From contig JACJYG010000007.1 in the NCBI GenBank assembly GCA_020636215.1, positions 372,001 to 436,000 on the forward strand: a stretch of 64,000 bases of DNA, given 5' to 3'. Under the pieces are notes generated by a model. That model was not told where the DNA came from. It searched no databases and saw only the letters and a list, made by a program, of their open reading frames with translations. The position numbers were made by a program, and so were the translations under genes. Source of the stretch: Lewinellaceae bacterium. GTDB lineage: Bacteria; Bacteroidota; Bacteroidia; Chitinophagales; Saprospiraceae. The first letter of the stretch is position 1. Each line of letters starts with the position of its first letter. Below, one piece after another: positions 54,995 to 62,970 of this stretch.

Positions 54995-55458
54995 GGGTTT
55001 ATGTTTTTGGTTAGGTGGCAGGGATCATTTTGGAGTTAGGTTGAGAGGGTTGAGGTTGTTTAGGCGGTTGCGTTTTTTCGCTCAACACCCTAAACCCTCT
55101 TCACCCTCCAAACTTTTACCGGCTCTAAGAAGCTGTTTGAATTTAGTCCTTCAGTTTTATTATGCCTCTTTTTCCGCCACTCTGCGGCTTTTTTTCGCCC
55201 CGTACCTATGGGTACGAGGCTCAAAAAGAGCCTTGATTGACGAAAAAATAGCCTATAATAAATTCTAAAAACCAAATTCAAACAGCTTCTAAGCCTGCCG
55301 AGGCTAAATCCGCACAAAAATAGACAAGATCGGGAGGATTCCAAGGGGCTTATGTATGCCTTATTGGGTTTATCATTGAAGTTTTGAATGCGCCTGAGTG
55401 TGTAATGTGTGGATGAAATGGCGGCACACTGGCGTAATGATCTACTGACATACGGAAC
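54995..55458. other. Gene-free region holding a MITE-like element
   Basis: 464 nt. The left part (55035-55120) has GGTTGAG/CCCTCTTCACCCTCC-type near-inverted repeats that could form a hairpin. The centre is the element at 55129-55289. The remainder shows nothing clear beyond possible promoter AT-richness. Confidence 0.5.
55129..55289. mobile_element. 161-bp MITE-like element with perfect 16-bp terminal inverted repeats
   Basis: The ends GAAGCTGTTTGAATTT (55129-55144) and its exact reverse complement (55274-55289) are flanked by TAA on both sides (55126-55128, 55290-55292), a candidate 3-bp target duplication. There is no coding capacity. The shape is that of a miniature inverted-repeat transposable element mobilised by an unseen transposase. 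Confidence 0.6.
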
Positions 55459-56427
55459 CTAGGCCCATTGCACGATAGCCCCGGCGTAAGTCAGGCCACC
55501 ACCGAAGCCAAGCATCATGACTCTATCCCCCTTTTTTACTTTCCCGGCGCGCAGGCCTTCGTATAGGGCCAGGGGGATGGAAGCGGAAGAGGTATTACCA
55601 TAGGTGCTGAGGCTTTCCAGCGTTTTTTCAATGGGTAGCCCAACTTGTTTGCAGATGGCTTCAATGATGCGCATGTTGGCGCTGTGGGGAACGAACCAAT
55701 CGATGTCCTCAACGCTCAGTCCTTCTTTTTCCAGTAGTATATTGAATTGCAGGGCCATTTGAGAGACGGCCCATTTGAAAACTTTCCGGCCATTCTGCAC
55801 AATCTTATTATTGGCTTTGATCTCTTCCCCATTAATCCAGGTGTTTTGGGTGGAGAGATAAAGGTCTTGCCCACCGCTGCCGTCAGCGCCGGCGACGCTG
55901 GCGCCGATATTGCCCTTTTCGGCTGCCTCGATGAGCACAACACCAGCGCCGTCGCCAAAGAGGATGCAGGAAGTTCGGTCGGTGAAGTCCGTTACTTTGG
56001 AAAGGGTTTCGGCGCCAACGACCAGGATTTTGCGGTACATTCCGGAGTTGATGAGGCCTTTCGCCAGAACCAGGCCGTAGGCGAAGCCGCCGCAGGCGGC
56101 TGAAATATCGAGGGCGGCGGCCTTGGGCATATTGAGGCGGTATTGCAACTGGCAAGCCATGCTGGGCATGATCTGGTCATGGGTTACGGTAGCAACCAGG
56201 ATGAAGTCCACATCATCGAGTTGGAGGTGATATTCAGCCGCCATATTTTCTATGGCTTTTTGCGCCAGGTCGCTGGTAAACTCGTCTTCGCCGGCGTAAT
56301 GACGGGTAATGATACCGGTACGGCTGCGAATCCATTCGTCGTTGGTATCTACAATTTTTTCGAAGTAGTGGTTATCGATCACTTTTTCCGGGGCGAAGAT
56401 CCCGATGGCAGTCAGTTTCGCTTCCAT
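55459..56427 (-). CDS. fabH: 3-oxoacyl-[acyl-carrier-protein] synthase III
   Basis: 322 residues from the ATG at 56427 (MEAKLTAIGIFAPEKVIDN). It has the complete KAS III triad: Cys112 in DISAACGGFAYG, His248 in VPHSANMRI and Asn278 in STYGNTSSAS. It condenses acetyl-CoA or a branched acyl-CoA with malonyl-ACP to start fatty-acid synthesis in the cytosol. Length is that of E. coli FabH. The gene is separated from tmRNA by 335 nt. Confidence 0.95.
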   Translation of the reverse strand: MEAKLTAIGIFAPEKVIDNHYFEKIVDTNDEWIRSRTGIITRHYAGEDEFTSDLAQKAIENMAAEYHLQLDDVDFILVATVTHDQIMPSMACQLQYRLNMPKAAALDISAACGGFAYGLVLAKGLINSGMYRKILVVGAETLSKVTDFTDRTSCILFGDGAGVVLIEAAEKGNIGASVAGADGSGGQDLYLSTQNTWINGEEIKANNKIVQNGRKVFKWAVSQMALQFNILLEKEGLSVEDIDWFVPHSANMRIIEAICKQVGLPIEKTLESLSTYGNTSSASIPLALYEGLRAGKVKKGDRVMMLGFGGGLTYAGAIVQWA

Positions 56428-56762
56428 AGCGATGAAGTTTTTGTGGTTTTTGCGGGGTTTGTATTGCGGGGCAAAAATAGCATTTCTAGCTGGATTTTCG
56501 AGATTTTGTGAATTGGCTGCCGCCGGGCTTTTTTTAGAACGAGAATACCCTTAGCTTTGCCGATCGAAAAGCGCCGGCCATTTGAACTTTTGGCGGGCCT
56601 TCTCGTGTTAAACGATTGAAAGTTCTTTGAAAGCTAATGTCCAATTAGCTTTTTCCGAGATTCTACCGCCTATGCCTTATCGGGCAATGGCGGAAAAAGC
56701 CCTGCTTTGCTCTTTCAGGAGCGGGCAGAACCCGCCTTCGCGTAATGCCACGGCGGACAAAT
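56428..56762. other. Gene-free region upstream of tmRNA with hairpin-rich sequence
   Basis: 335 nt between divergent fabH and ssrA. It contains hairpin-prone CCGCC/GGCGG segments (56670-56700 and 56732-56757), including a CCGCCTTCGC palindrome similar to ones at 58781 and 58813. These REP-like sequences sit directly before the tmRNA 5' end. Promoters for both neighbours must lie here, but no consensus -7 element is obvious to me. Confidence 0.5.
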
Positions 56763-57137
56763 GGGGACGTAATGGAATCGACAGGGGAGTTAACTGGTAA
56801 GTAAGCATGCCGGAGTACAATAGCTCACCTCCGTCAACAACTGGCTATTAACCAATCTCAAATGGCAATACTCAGTATGCCATGGCTGCCTAATTCTAGG
56901 AATTAGAAAGCCTTTGTGCCGTGCGCTTGACGCCTGATACACAGTGTGCCGCACATCAACCACTTTCAGGCTAGCTTTGGGGTTTTCCTCGCCTCCGAAG
57001 CGAAGCTTAAGAGGATAAGGGATGAATTGGGAGGGTTTCCAATCCTATCTCATCCCCGACAATTCAACTGGAAACTAAGCATGTAGAAGGCTTATTAGTG
57101 CTTTCGCTGGACGCGAGTTCGACTCTCGCCGTCTCCA
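56763..57137 (+). ncRNA. ssrA: Transfer-messenger RNA
   Basis: The 5' end GGGGACGTAATGGAATCGAC and the 3' end with T-arm GCGAG TTCGACT CTCGC and closing CGTCTCCA pair as the tRNA-like acceptor (GGGGACG with CGTCTCC, one G-T). The internal reading frame gives the tag GNTQYAMAA followed by TAA (about 56867-56896), matching the Bacteroidota tag ending AMAA/ALAA. The 3' CCA is not encoded (ACAA follows the stem). It rescues stalled ribosomes with SmpB. The 3' end is a common integration site. Confidence 0.95.
57110..57137 (+). other. Probable integration site at the 3' end of ssrA
   Basis: The tmRNA T-arm and acceptor lie 100 bp upstream of a tyrosine recombinase start, the usual arrangement of an att site in ssrA. 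I could not find a second copy of this segment between 57138 and 64000, so the far attachment site is outside the window or diverged. Confidence 0.5.
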
Positions 57138-57237
57138 CAACATGGGCGTAAAGCCTTGATTTTTAATGACTTAAGCCATGTCCTTTTCCCTGGCTGGCAC
57201 AGTTTTGACCAACTGTCCAGACAGGGAAAATTTGGAT

Positions 57238-58440
57238 ATGGCAAAAAAAAATTTTTCTCCCACCTTCCTCCCGCCAAGGCTAGTGCGCGGGAAATCACGC
57301 TGGTACATCGCTGTTTATGTCAAAGATTCCGCCACAGGCTCGCTGGTGCGGGAACGCCCGACTTTTGACCTCAACCGGATCCCTAACCTGGTGGAACGGG
57401 CGGCAAGGGGAGAGGTGATCCGCAAAAAAATGTTCTGGTGGTTGAGCCAGGGTTACGCCTTTGCAGACTTTGACGAGTCCAAAGTCCCGGGCTTGGAACT
57501 GGCGGCTGTGCCTCAGCAGCGGGATAAGAAGCAGGAAACGCCTCTTCAGGAGGCCATTGAATTTGTCCGGAGTCTGAAAATGCTGTCCAGCCGCAAGGGG
57601 ACGGTCAAGACATACCGTTCTGTCTGCAACCTTTTCATCGATTTTCTTCGTTCCCGCAGCTGGTTATCCGTGCCGGTAGGCGATTTCACCACGGCGCAGG
57701 CCATGGAGTATATGGATCATTGCCTGATGGTCCGCAAACTTGGGAACACAGCCTACAACAATACGCGGCGGTTCATGGGGACGGTTTTCCGGGAGCTTGT
57801 GCAGCGGGGTTATGTAGATGCCAATCCGTTTGAAGGGATAAGCAAGCGGAAGCAGGAAGCCAAACGCCGCCGGCCGTTTACAGAAGAAGAGGGTAGGGTA
57901 GTGGCTGCCGCCATCCGGCGGGAGTACCCCGTCCTGTTCTATGGCATGCTGCTTCAGTACGCCTGTTTTGTGCGGCCCAGCGAGATGCGGGGGCTACGGT
58001 TCCGGGATGTGGACCCGGCGGAGGGCGTCGTCGTCGTTTCCGCTGAAATAGAAAAGACCTGGCGCGAAAAGGTGTGTACCATCCCTGACGCTTTTCTCCA
58101 TTACTTTCGGGAGCCTTTCTGGTCCCAGTACCCCGGCCACTATTTTATCTTCGGAGAGGGGCTCAGGCCTCACCCATCCAAACCCTGCGGCGCGAGCACG
58201 ATGAACTCAAAACAACACCGCATCCTGGCCCAGCTCAAAAAATCCGGCGCCCTGGGCGACATCACCGGCTTGAGCTGGTACAGCTGGAAAGACACCGGCA
58301 TCACTCAGGCCCTCTACGAGGTAGACCCCTCCAGCGTGCAGGACCAGGCGAACCATGCAGATATTTCCATGACGATGCGGTATAAGAAGAAAAGGGCGAG
58401 GAATGAGGGAATGAGGAGGTTTAAAAACCGATTGGAATAG
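57238..58440 (+). CDS. Tyrosine recombinase/integrase of an ssrA-linked island
   Basis: 400 residues from the ATG at 57238 (MAKKNFSPTFLPPRL); an upstream ATG at 57178 adds 20 unlikely residues. There is an N-terminal SAM-like DNA-binding domain and a C-terminal catalytic domain with Arg in YACFVRPSEMRGLRF and a distal NHADISMTMRY motif with the nucleophile tyrosine. The usual HxxR box is represented by SWYSWKDTGIT, so the His and second Arg are replaced by Tyr and Lys, a variant of the related YSWKHTG form. It probably excises and integrates the island next to ssrA. Confidence 0.85.
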   Translation: MAKKNFSPTFLPPRLVRGKSRWYIAVYVKDSATGSLVRERPTFDLNRIPNLVERAARGEVIRKKMFWWLSQGYAFADFDESKVPGLELAAVPQQRDKKQETPLQEAIEFVRSLKMLSSRKGTVKTYRSVCNLFIDFLRSRSWLSVPVGDFTTAQAMEYMDHCLMVRKLGNTAYNNTRRFMGTVFRELVQRGYVDANPFEGISKRKQEAKRRRPFTEEEGRVVAAAIRREYPVLFYGMLLQYACFVRPSEMRGLRFRDVDPAEGVVVVSAEIEKTWREKVCTIPDAFLHYFREPFWSQYPGHYFIFGEGLRPHPSKPCGASTMNSKQHRILAQLKKSGALGDITGLSWYSWKDTGITQALYEVDPSSVQDQANHADISMTMRYKKKRARNEGMRRFKNRLE

Positions 58441-58853
58441 AAGCTGGAGGCCTGAAAACAGGCATAGAGCGCATGCTTTTCAGATATATCCACAGATATA
58501 TGCCGACCCGCCCGTCAGGTTTTGTGATTACGGGCGCAAAACCTGACGGCGGACGGCATCCCGCAAAATGGCAATGGTTTGTCCCAAAACCACCGTTTTG
58601 CGGGGTAGCACAGCGCCTCTGAGAATGAGGGGCATTTTCACCATATATGCTTCCTACAAAGTATATTATATATCGAGCTATCGCCTCCCAATATATAGGA
58701 ACAGGGAGAGCGCCTTGTGGGCGGCTCCCCCTGTTTTTGCTCTTATCCGTCTTGAAAAGGAAATGTAAAAAGGTAACCCGCCTTCGCAAAGCTATGGCGG
58801 TCGGAGAAAAGGCTTTCGCCTTCGCATAAAGCTTCGGCGAACGAAGACGGCGG
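58441..58853. other. Intergenic region with strong hairpins between convergent integrase and STAND genes
   Basis: 413 nt. A 15-bp inverted repeat with one wobble (58512-58526 with 58535-58549) is followed by a second, nested structure: a 9-bp stem 58560-58568 with 58596-58604 enclosing a GGTTT/AAACC stem. Two CCGCCTTCGC-type palindromes lie at 58781-58800 and 58817-58838. No template repeat or coding region is apparent. These hairpins may terminate both genes or bind recombinase. Confidence 0.65.
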
Positions 58854-58866
58854 CTATTCGCCGCCG
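58848..58866 (-). promoter_or_regulatory. GC hairpin at the STAND gene stop codon, candidate DGR cruciform
   Basis: A 7-bp perfect stem (58848-58854 and 58860-58866) has a 5-nt loop and spans the stop codon. DGR variable regions of the Bordetella phage type are followed by a short GC hairpin needed for retrohoming. The position fits, but the loop is 5 nt and not the known GRNA tetraloop. Confidence 0.35.
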
Positions 58867-61742
58867 GTCCTGGCTAAGCGAAAACCAACGTCGTAGTTCC
58901 GGTAGTCCGGTTTATTGCGGTCGCGGTTGGAGCAACGCGCGTAGTCCGGGTAGCCAGACCAAGACCCGCCACGCAACACACGATAATTGCCGGAATCCGG
59001 GCCTGTAGGGTCAGTTTGGCTTTCTGCTTCATAGGAAGCCCACCAGTCCTGGCACCATTCCCAGACATTACCGCTCATGTCATATATCTCCAGTTTATTC
59101 GGATTGAGGGTTGCCACCTGCACTGTCCGATCTGCGTTTTTATAATACCAGGCCACTTCATTTATGTCATTACTACCACTATAAATGGAGGTGTCCCGCT
59201 GAATTCCTCCTCTGGCGGCAAATTCCCATTCCGCTTCGGTTGGCAGGCGGAAAGCGTTCTTAATATTTTGGCGTATTCTTACTTCCCAATTACCTTCATC
59301 AATCTTCCGGACAAACTGGTACACCGTATCCTGCTTAATATTTTGGCGTATTCTTACTTCCCAATTATCTTCATCAATCTTCCGGACAAACTGGTACACC
59401 GTATCCTGCCCCATCTGACGGCTTACCCAGTTCGCATAACGGGCGGCATCGTGCCAGGAGACAATAATTATTGGTGTATTGCCGTCCAAGGACCAGGTTG
59501 AAACCTTAGTCCGTTGAAGAGTATCCCCACCAGTAGCCGCACAATACAAGCTATATTGCCAGATGGTAGTCTCCGTTTGAGCAAGCCGGAAAGTGGAGAG
59601 GATTACCGGATGAGGAGGCAATTCATCGTTATCGCAATTCCTTTCTCTCAATGTATCACACCCCATCGTGAAGCTGCCGCCCTGAACGTCAATCATTGCT
59701 GGGTAATAGCGCTGGTAGGCAGATTTGTAATGGGGCTTGTCCAGGGATTGCAGGGCGGTTCGGAAACGACCGAGCTCCTGATAATTGGCAAACCTTTTAT
59801 CCGGAAGCCCTTCAAACCCTCTCGCCGGCTTGCCGAGCAGGCGTGCTGTTGTAATTGCCAGATCCTTTGCCTTGCCTGCCTGTCTCGCTTCGCCATAAAA
59901 GAAAGCCAGCTCCATCAGGGCCTGGCCGAGGGGAGGGTATCGGCCCACAAGGCTGGCGCCTTCCTGGAGTTTGGCTAAGGCTTCTTCATGCTTACATTCA
60001 AAGATCAGGGCTTTGGCTTGTTCGATCAGGACGTCGACGACCTTTAAACGGGTAGTGTTCAATCGTGCCAGATTGTTTTCTGCCCGCTGACGTTCGTTTT
60101 CAGCCCGATTTTTTTCATCAAAAGCTACCAGGGCGAGAGAATCAGCCTGATGGCGTTGTTCCTTCGCCACCCGAGCTGAATCCTGTGCTTCAGCTTCCTT
60201 CTGTATTGCCAGGTTGGATTTAAGTACTGCATCTTTGCGAGCATCGTCGGCAGCCTTCTTTTGATTTTGCGCCCGCCAATACTGCCACCCTGCAAAAAAC
60301 GCCAGCAGCAACGCCAGGATGGAAATAATCAAGGCTAGGCGAGTGCGTTGCTGAGCACGTTCCCGCAGCTTTCTTTCTTTTTCTGCCTGCCGCTGGGCTT
60401 CCTGAAGCTCTATTTCCCGCTGCCGGCGGGCGGCTTCCTCTGCCAGGCGTTTTTCCTGTTCCCGGCGCTGCTGCCGGGCGTGGGCGATGGGGCGCATCAG
60501 GGTGTCGTGGCTGATCTCATAGCTGAATCCGCCGGTAGTGTTGCGCTCCCGGCGCAACAGGAAGCGGTCAACCAGGGTATCGAGCAGAGCTTCATCCACG
60601 CCATGGTTTTTGTAGGCAGCGATAAGCGCCCGGCCATCCACGCTCATACGCCGGGGATCTTCCCCTTCCTCGCCGGCCAGCAGCAGGCCTTCCTCGATGA
60701 CCAGCCGGGCCGCCTCCCGCTTTTGTTCCGGTAGCAGCGCCAATTGCTGCTGGTAATACTCCTCATAAATATTGCTCAAATTGGGAAGGTCTTCGGGGCG
60801 CACCTGCAGGTGGCCGCCTTCGGCCTGGTGTTTGGCATGCCCTTCGCGCACCGCCCTTTCCACATACTGGCAGATAACCTGCAATTGAAAAGCCTCTATG
60901 CCACCCGAGCCGTCCGTATCATTGCCTGAGAGGCTGTCCAGGATGGCGCCCAGCGCCTCCGGCTGGTAGGCAAAAGGCGGAGAGAAGAACTGTAAGCCAT
61001 CTTTTTCCGGCAGGGTAGCCGGCAGCACAATAGCCTCTTCAGCCTGCGCCCGCGACAATGGCCGGAGCTCATAGCGCTTGTGGAGAATAGCCGGCAGGGC
61101 ATCTTTGAGCTGGTCTAGGTGGCTCAGCCGGTCGGACCGGATCGCCAGCACGGCTTTGACATCCAAGCGCCGCACCAGGCGCTGGTAATCCTCATCTGGA
61201 AGATCTTCCGCCGAATCGCGCACCGCTTGGGGAATAGCCGTGTAAAGCAGTTCGGCCAGTTGCAGCCGGAAAGCCTCCTGCTGCTCCAGAGGGTAGGTAA
61301 AGAACTCCTCGAACTGGTCGAAGGCCAGCAGGAAATTGCCTTGCTCTGCCGATTGGCGCTTCTTGAAATGGCGCCACAAAGAGTGCGGCCCCGCAAGGGC
61401 ATCCAGATAAACATGCTCCGGGTTTTCCGGCAGCTTTTCGGCCAGCCGCTGGCGGACAACCTCCACAGGCGGGGTATCGTTCTGCCCCTTGACGTACACC
61501 CCAAAGCGGATGGTGATGGGCAGAAAATACTGGCTGCTGCCCCGGGGAGCCTCCTCAAAGCGCGGCAGGATGCCGGCGTTGAGCAGGGAGCTCTTGCCGT
61601 AGCCCGACTTACCGAAGAGCACCGAGAGCTTTTCCAGCAGGATCAGTTCATAGAGGTTATTGATATCCTGCTGGCGGCCGAAGAAGATATCCTTTTCGTC
61701 CCGTTCGAAGGGTTTGACGCCGGGGTATCGGTTCTGCTTCAT
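58854..61742 (-). CDS. nSTAND NTPase with transmembrane segment, TPR-like region and C-terminal FGE/SUMF1 domain
   Basis: 962 residues (MKQNRYPGVKPFERDEKDIF). The N-terminal nSTAND1 NTPase (about 1-430) has Walker A GKSGYGKS at 44-51 and Walker B FLLAFDQFEEFF at 137-148, with the FFGRQQDI start. A charged coiled coil leads to a single membrane helix (about 469-490, LALIISILALLLAFFAGWQYW) and another coiled coil plus TPR-like region (about 600-680). The last 280 residues are a formylglycine-generating-enzyme-like (C-type lectin fold) domain (MIDVQGGSFTMGCDT ... GGSW ... GFRLA). Residues after the helix would lie outside the cytoplasm. Likely role: sensor and switch of a conflict system with the SIR2-like protein, whose gene overlaps by 4 bp (ATGA). 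Confidence 0.85.
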   Translation of the reverse strand: MKQNRYPGVKPFERDEKDIFFGRQQDINNLYELILLEKLSVLFGKSGYGKSSLLNAGILPRFEEAPRGSSQYFLPITIRFGVYVKGQNDTPPVEVVRQRLAEKLPENPEHVYLDALAGPHSLWRHFKKRQSAEQGNFLLAFDQFEEFFTYPLEQQEAFRLQLAELLYTAIPQAVRDSAEDLPDEDYQRLVRRLDVKAVLAIRSDRLSHLDQLKDALPAILHKRYELRPLSRAQAEEAIVLPATLPEKDGLQFFSPPFAYQPEALGAILDSLSGNDTDGSGGIEAFQLQVICQYVERAVREGHAKHQAEGGHLQVRPEDLPNLSNIYEEYYQQQLALLPEQKREAARLVIEEGLLLAGEEGEDPRRMSVDGRALIAAYKNHGVDEALLDTLVDRFLLRRERNTTGGFSYEISHDTLMRPIAHARQQRREQEKRLAEEAARRQREIELQEAQRQAEKERKLRERAQQRTRLALIISILALLLAFFAGWQYWRAQNQKKAADDARKDAVLKSNLAIQKEAEAQDSARVAKEQRHQADSLALVAFDEKNRAENERQRAENNLARLNTTRLKVVDVLIEQAKALIFECKHEEALAKLQEGASLVGRYPPLGQALMELAFFYGEARQAGKAKDLAITTARLLGKPARGFEGLPDKRFANYQELGRFRTALQSLDKPHYKSAYQRYYPAMIDVQGGSFTMGCDTLRERNCDNDELPPHPVILSTFRLAQTETTIWQYSLYCAATGGDTLQRTKVSTWSLDGNTPIIIVSWHDAARYANWVSRQMGQDTVYQFVRKIDEDNWEVRIRQNIKQDTVYQFVRKIDEGNWEVRIRQNIKNAFRLPTEAEWEFAARGGIQRDTSIYSGSNDINEVAWYYKNADRTVQVATLNPNKLEIYDMSGNVWEWCQDWWASYEAESQTDPTGPDSGNYRVLRGGSWSGYPDYARCSNRDRNKPDYRNYDVGFRLARTGGE
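58874..58970 (-). other. Candidate DGR variable region at the end of the FGE domain
   Basis: This stretch encodes GGSWSGYPDY through GFRLA. It has many codons ending in C/T (TAC, GAC, GGC, TCC, AAC) at the positions where DGR target proteins carry AAC-derived codons. Non-diversified FGE proteins share the GGSW...RN..PD.RN...GFR framework, so this is suggestive only. No template repeat is in the window. Confidence 0.45.
59260..59409 (-). repeat. 75-bp in-frame tandem duplication in the FGE domain
   Basis: Units 59260-59334 and 59335-59409 differ at a single base (59293/59368, giving Gly versus Asp). They encode two copies of a 25-residue segment containing DTVYQFVRKIDE and WEVRIRQNIK. The near-identity indicates a recent duplication. 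Confidence 0.95.
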
Positions 61743-62821
61743 GCCAGTTCGCCGTTGAGAAAGCCGAGGAAATCCCTGGTAATGCCGTTCAGGATGGGCT
61801 CAGCCTGCCCCGGAAGGAAGACGCCCGCCTGTTGATCCCTTTTCCAGTTGTTGAAGCGGTTTTGGAGCAGCACCAGCTTATCGCGCTGCCCCCCGCTCAT
61901 CGGCAGGGCGCCGGCCATAGCCAGCGCCTCATCCACCGCTCCTTCGGCGACCCGTTGGCGGATTGGAGGCAGAGAGGCTGCCCGGGAGGCGCCCAGGGGC
62001 GACAGCTGGCGCAGCAGGCCTTCCCCGGCCAGCAACTGGTGCAGGCTATCGAAAAAGTGCTGCCCGTCTCCCAGGAACTGGATCTGGAACTGGTGGATCA
62101 GAAAATCTTTGGCGTTGCCATCGTGCATATTGGATCGGAAAGCAAATTTCGGCCTCCCTTTCCGGTCGCCGGTAAGCAGCTGCAGCAACAACTGGGTGTA
62201 CCACTTCTCAAAGTCGAAGCCCAGGAACAGGAAGGAGCTGGCTTCCCGCAGCTTCATGCGGACCTTATTGGGCAGGCCATCCGGCAGCACGGCGCGCAGC
62301 AGCCTGAACAAGTCCTCATAATCCAGGACCAGAGATTCTTCCTCCGTGCGGCAGCCGCAGAGGTTATAGAACAGCGGGCGGCCCGCAGTGGGCGCCTCAA
62401 CATCCTTTGTCGCTTCCCCGGTGAAGCGAAAGTGGCTGAAATCGTACGCCAGGCCGAATTGCTGGGCGGCGTCAGCCAGGAAAGTATCGGGGTTGAGGCA
62501 GACCACCAGGGGAATGGGAAGCTCCAGTATTTTCTGATATACTTCCAGGGGCGGCTCCATGCTCCGGTAAAGGCGCTTCACGCGGCGGGCCACCCGGTTT
62601 TTGTCGGCATCGTCCTTGAAAAGGAAAAGGCTGTCATTGGGGTAGTAATAGTCGATATGGCCGGCTTCCAGTTCCATGGCCTGCTCGTGCACAAAACGGG
62701 CCTGGGACCGGCCACCGGACTGTATGACCTCCGGGCCGATCAGCAGCACGCACTTTTCTTCCTCGATATCGAGCATCAGGCCCTCCAGGACATCCCGGCT
62801 GATAGCATTAAGGTCTGGCAT
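61739..62821 (-). CDS. SIR2-like domain protein with C-terminal effector-associated-like domain
   Basis: 360 residues from the ATG at 62821 (MPDLNAISRDVLEGLMLDI). The N-terminal Rossmann-like region resembles SIR2-like (SIR2_2) domains of conflict systems: CVLLIGPEVI (24-33), VVCLNPDTFL (107-115), FYNLCGCRTEEESLVLDYEDLF (151-172) and SSFLFLGFDFEKWY (195-208). The histidine usually found in the LHG motif is replaced (NLCGC), so NADase activity may be lost or use another residue. The C-terminal ~75 residues (VAEGAVDEALAMAGAL, RDKLVLLQNRFNNWKRDQQ) match helical effector-associated domains that tether effectors to STAND partners. The stop overlaps the nSTAND ATG. Confidence 0.75.
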   Translation of the reverse strand: MPDLNAISRDVLEGLMLDIEEEKCVLLIGPEVIQSGGRSQARFVHEQAMELEAGHIDYYYPNDSLFLFKDDADKNRVARRVKRLYRSMEPPLEVYQKILELPIPLVVCLNPDTFLADAAQQFGLAYDFSHFRFTGEATKDVEAPTAGRPLFYNLCGCRTEEESLVLDYEDLFRLLRAVLPDGLPNKVRMKLREASSFLFLGFDFEKWYTQLLLQLLTGDRKGRPKFAFRSNMHDGNAKDFLIHQFQIQFLGDGQHFFDSLHQLLAGEGLLRQLSPLGASRAASLPPIRQRVAEGAVDEALAMAGALPMSGGQRDKLVLLQNRFNNWKRDQQAGVFLPGQAEPILNGITRDFLGFLNGELA

Positions 62822-62861
62822 GGGGTTAAAGGAAATACGTTTCCAGAAAAAATGTCACTCT

Positions 62862-62869
62862 TAAAGATA
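62862..62869 (-). promoter_or_regulatory. Putative -7 element TATCTTTA for the SIR2-STAND operon
   Basis: On the minus strand TATCTTTA lies about 40 nt before the SIR2-like ATG and matches TAnnTTTG at seven of eight positions. Confidence 0.45.
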
Positions 62870-62970
62870 GAAAGTGTTTCGAAATTAGGGGGGATAGGAG
62901 GCTAAAATGATTGAGGAGCGTGGAAAATATATCAAAAAAGCCCTCCCCGCTCTTCGCCGAAGCTACTTTG

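Noticed and set aside
61832..62905. 357-codon plus-strand frame opposite the SIR2-like gene
   Set aside because: Antisense; composition typical of an antisense frame in GC-rich coding DNA, no motif.
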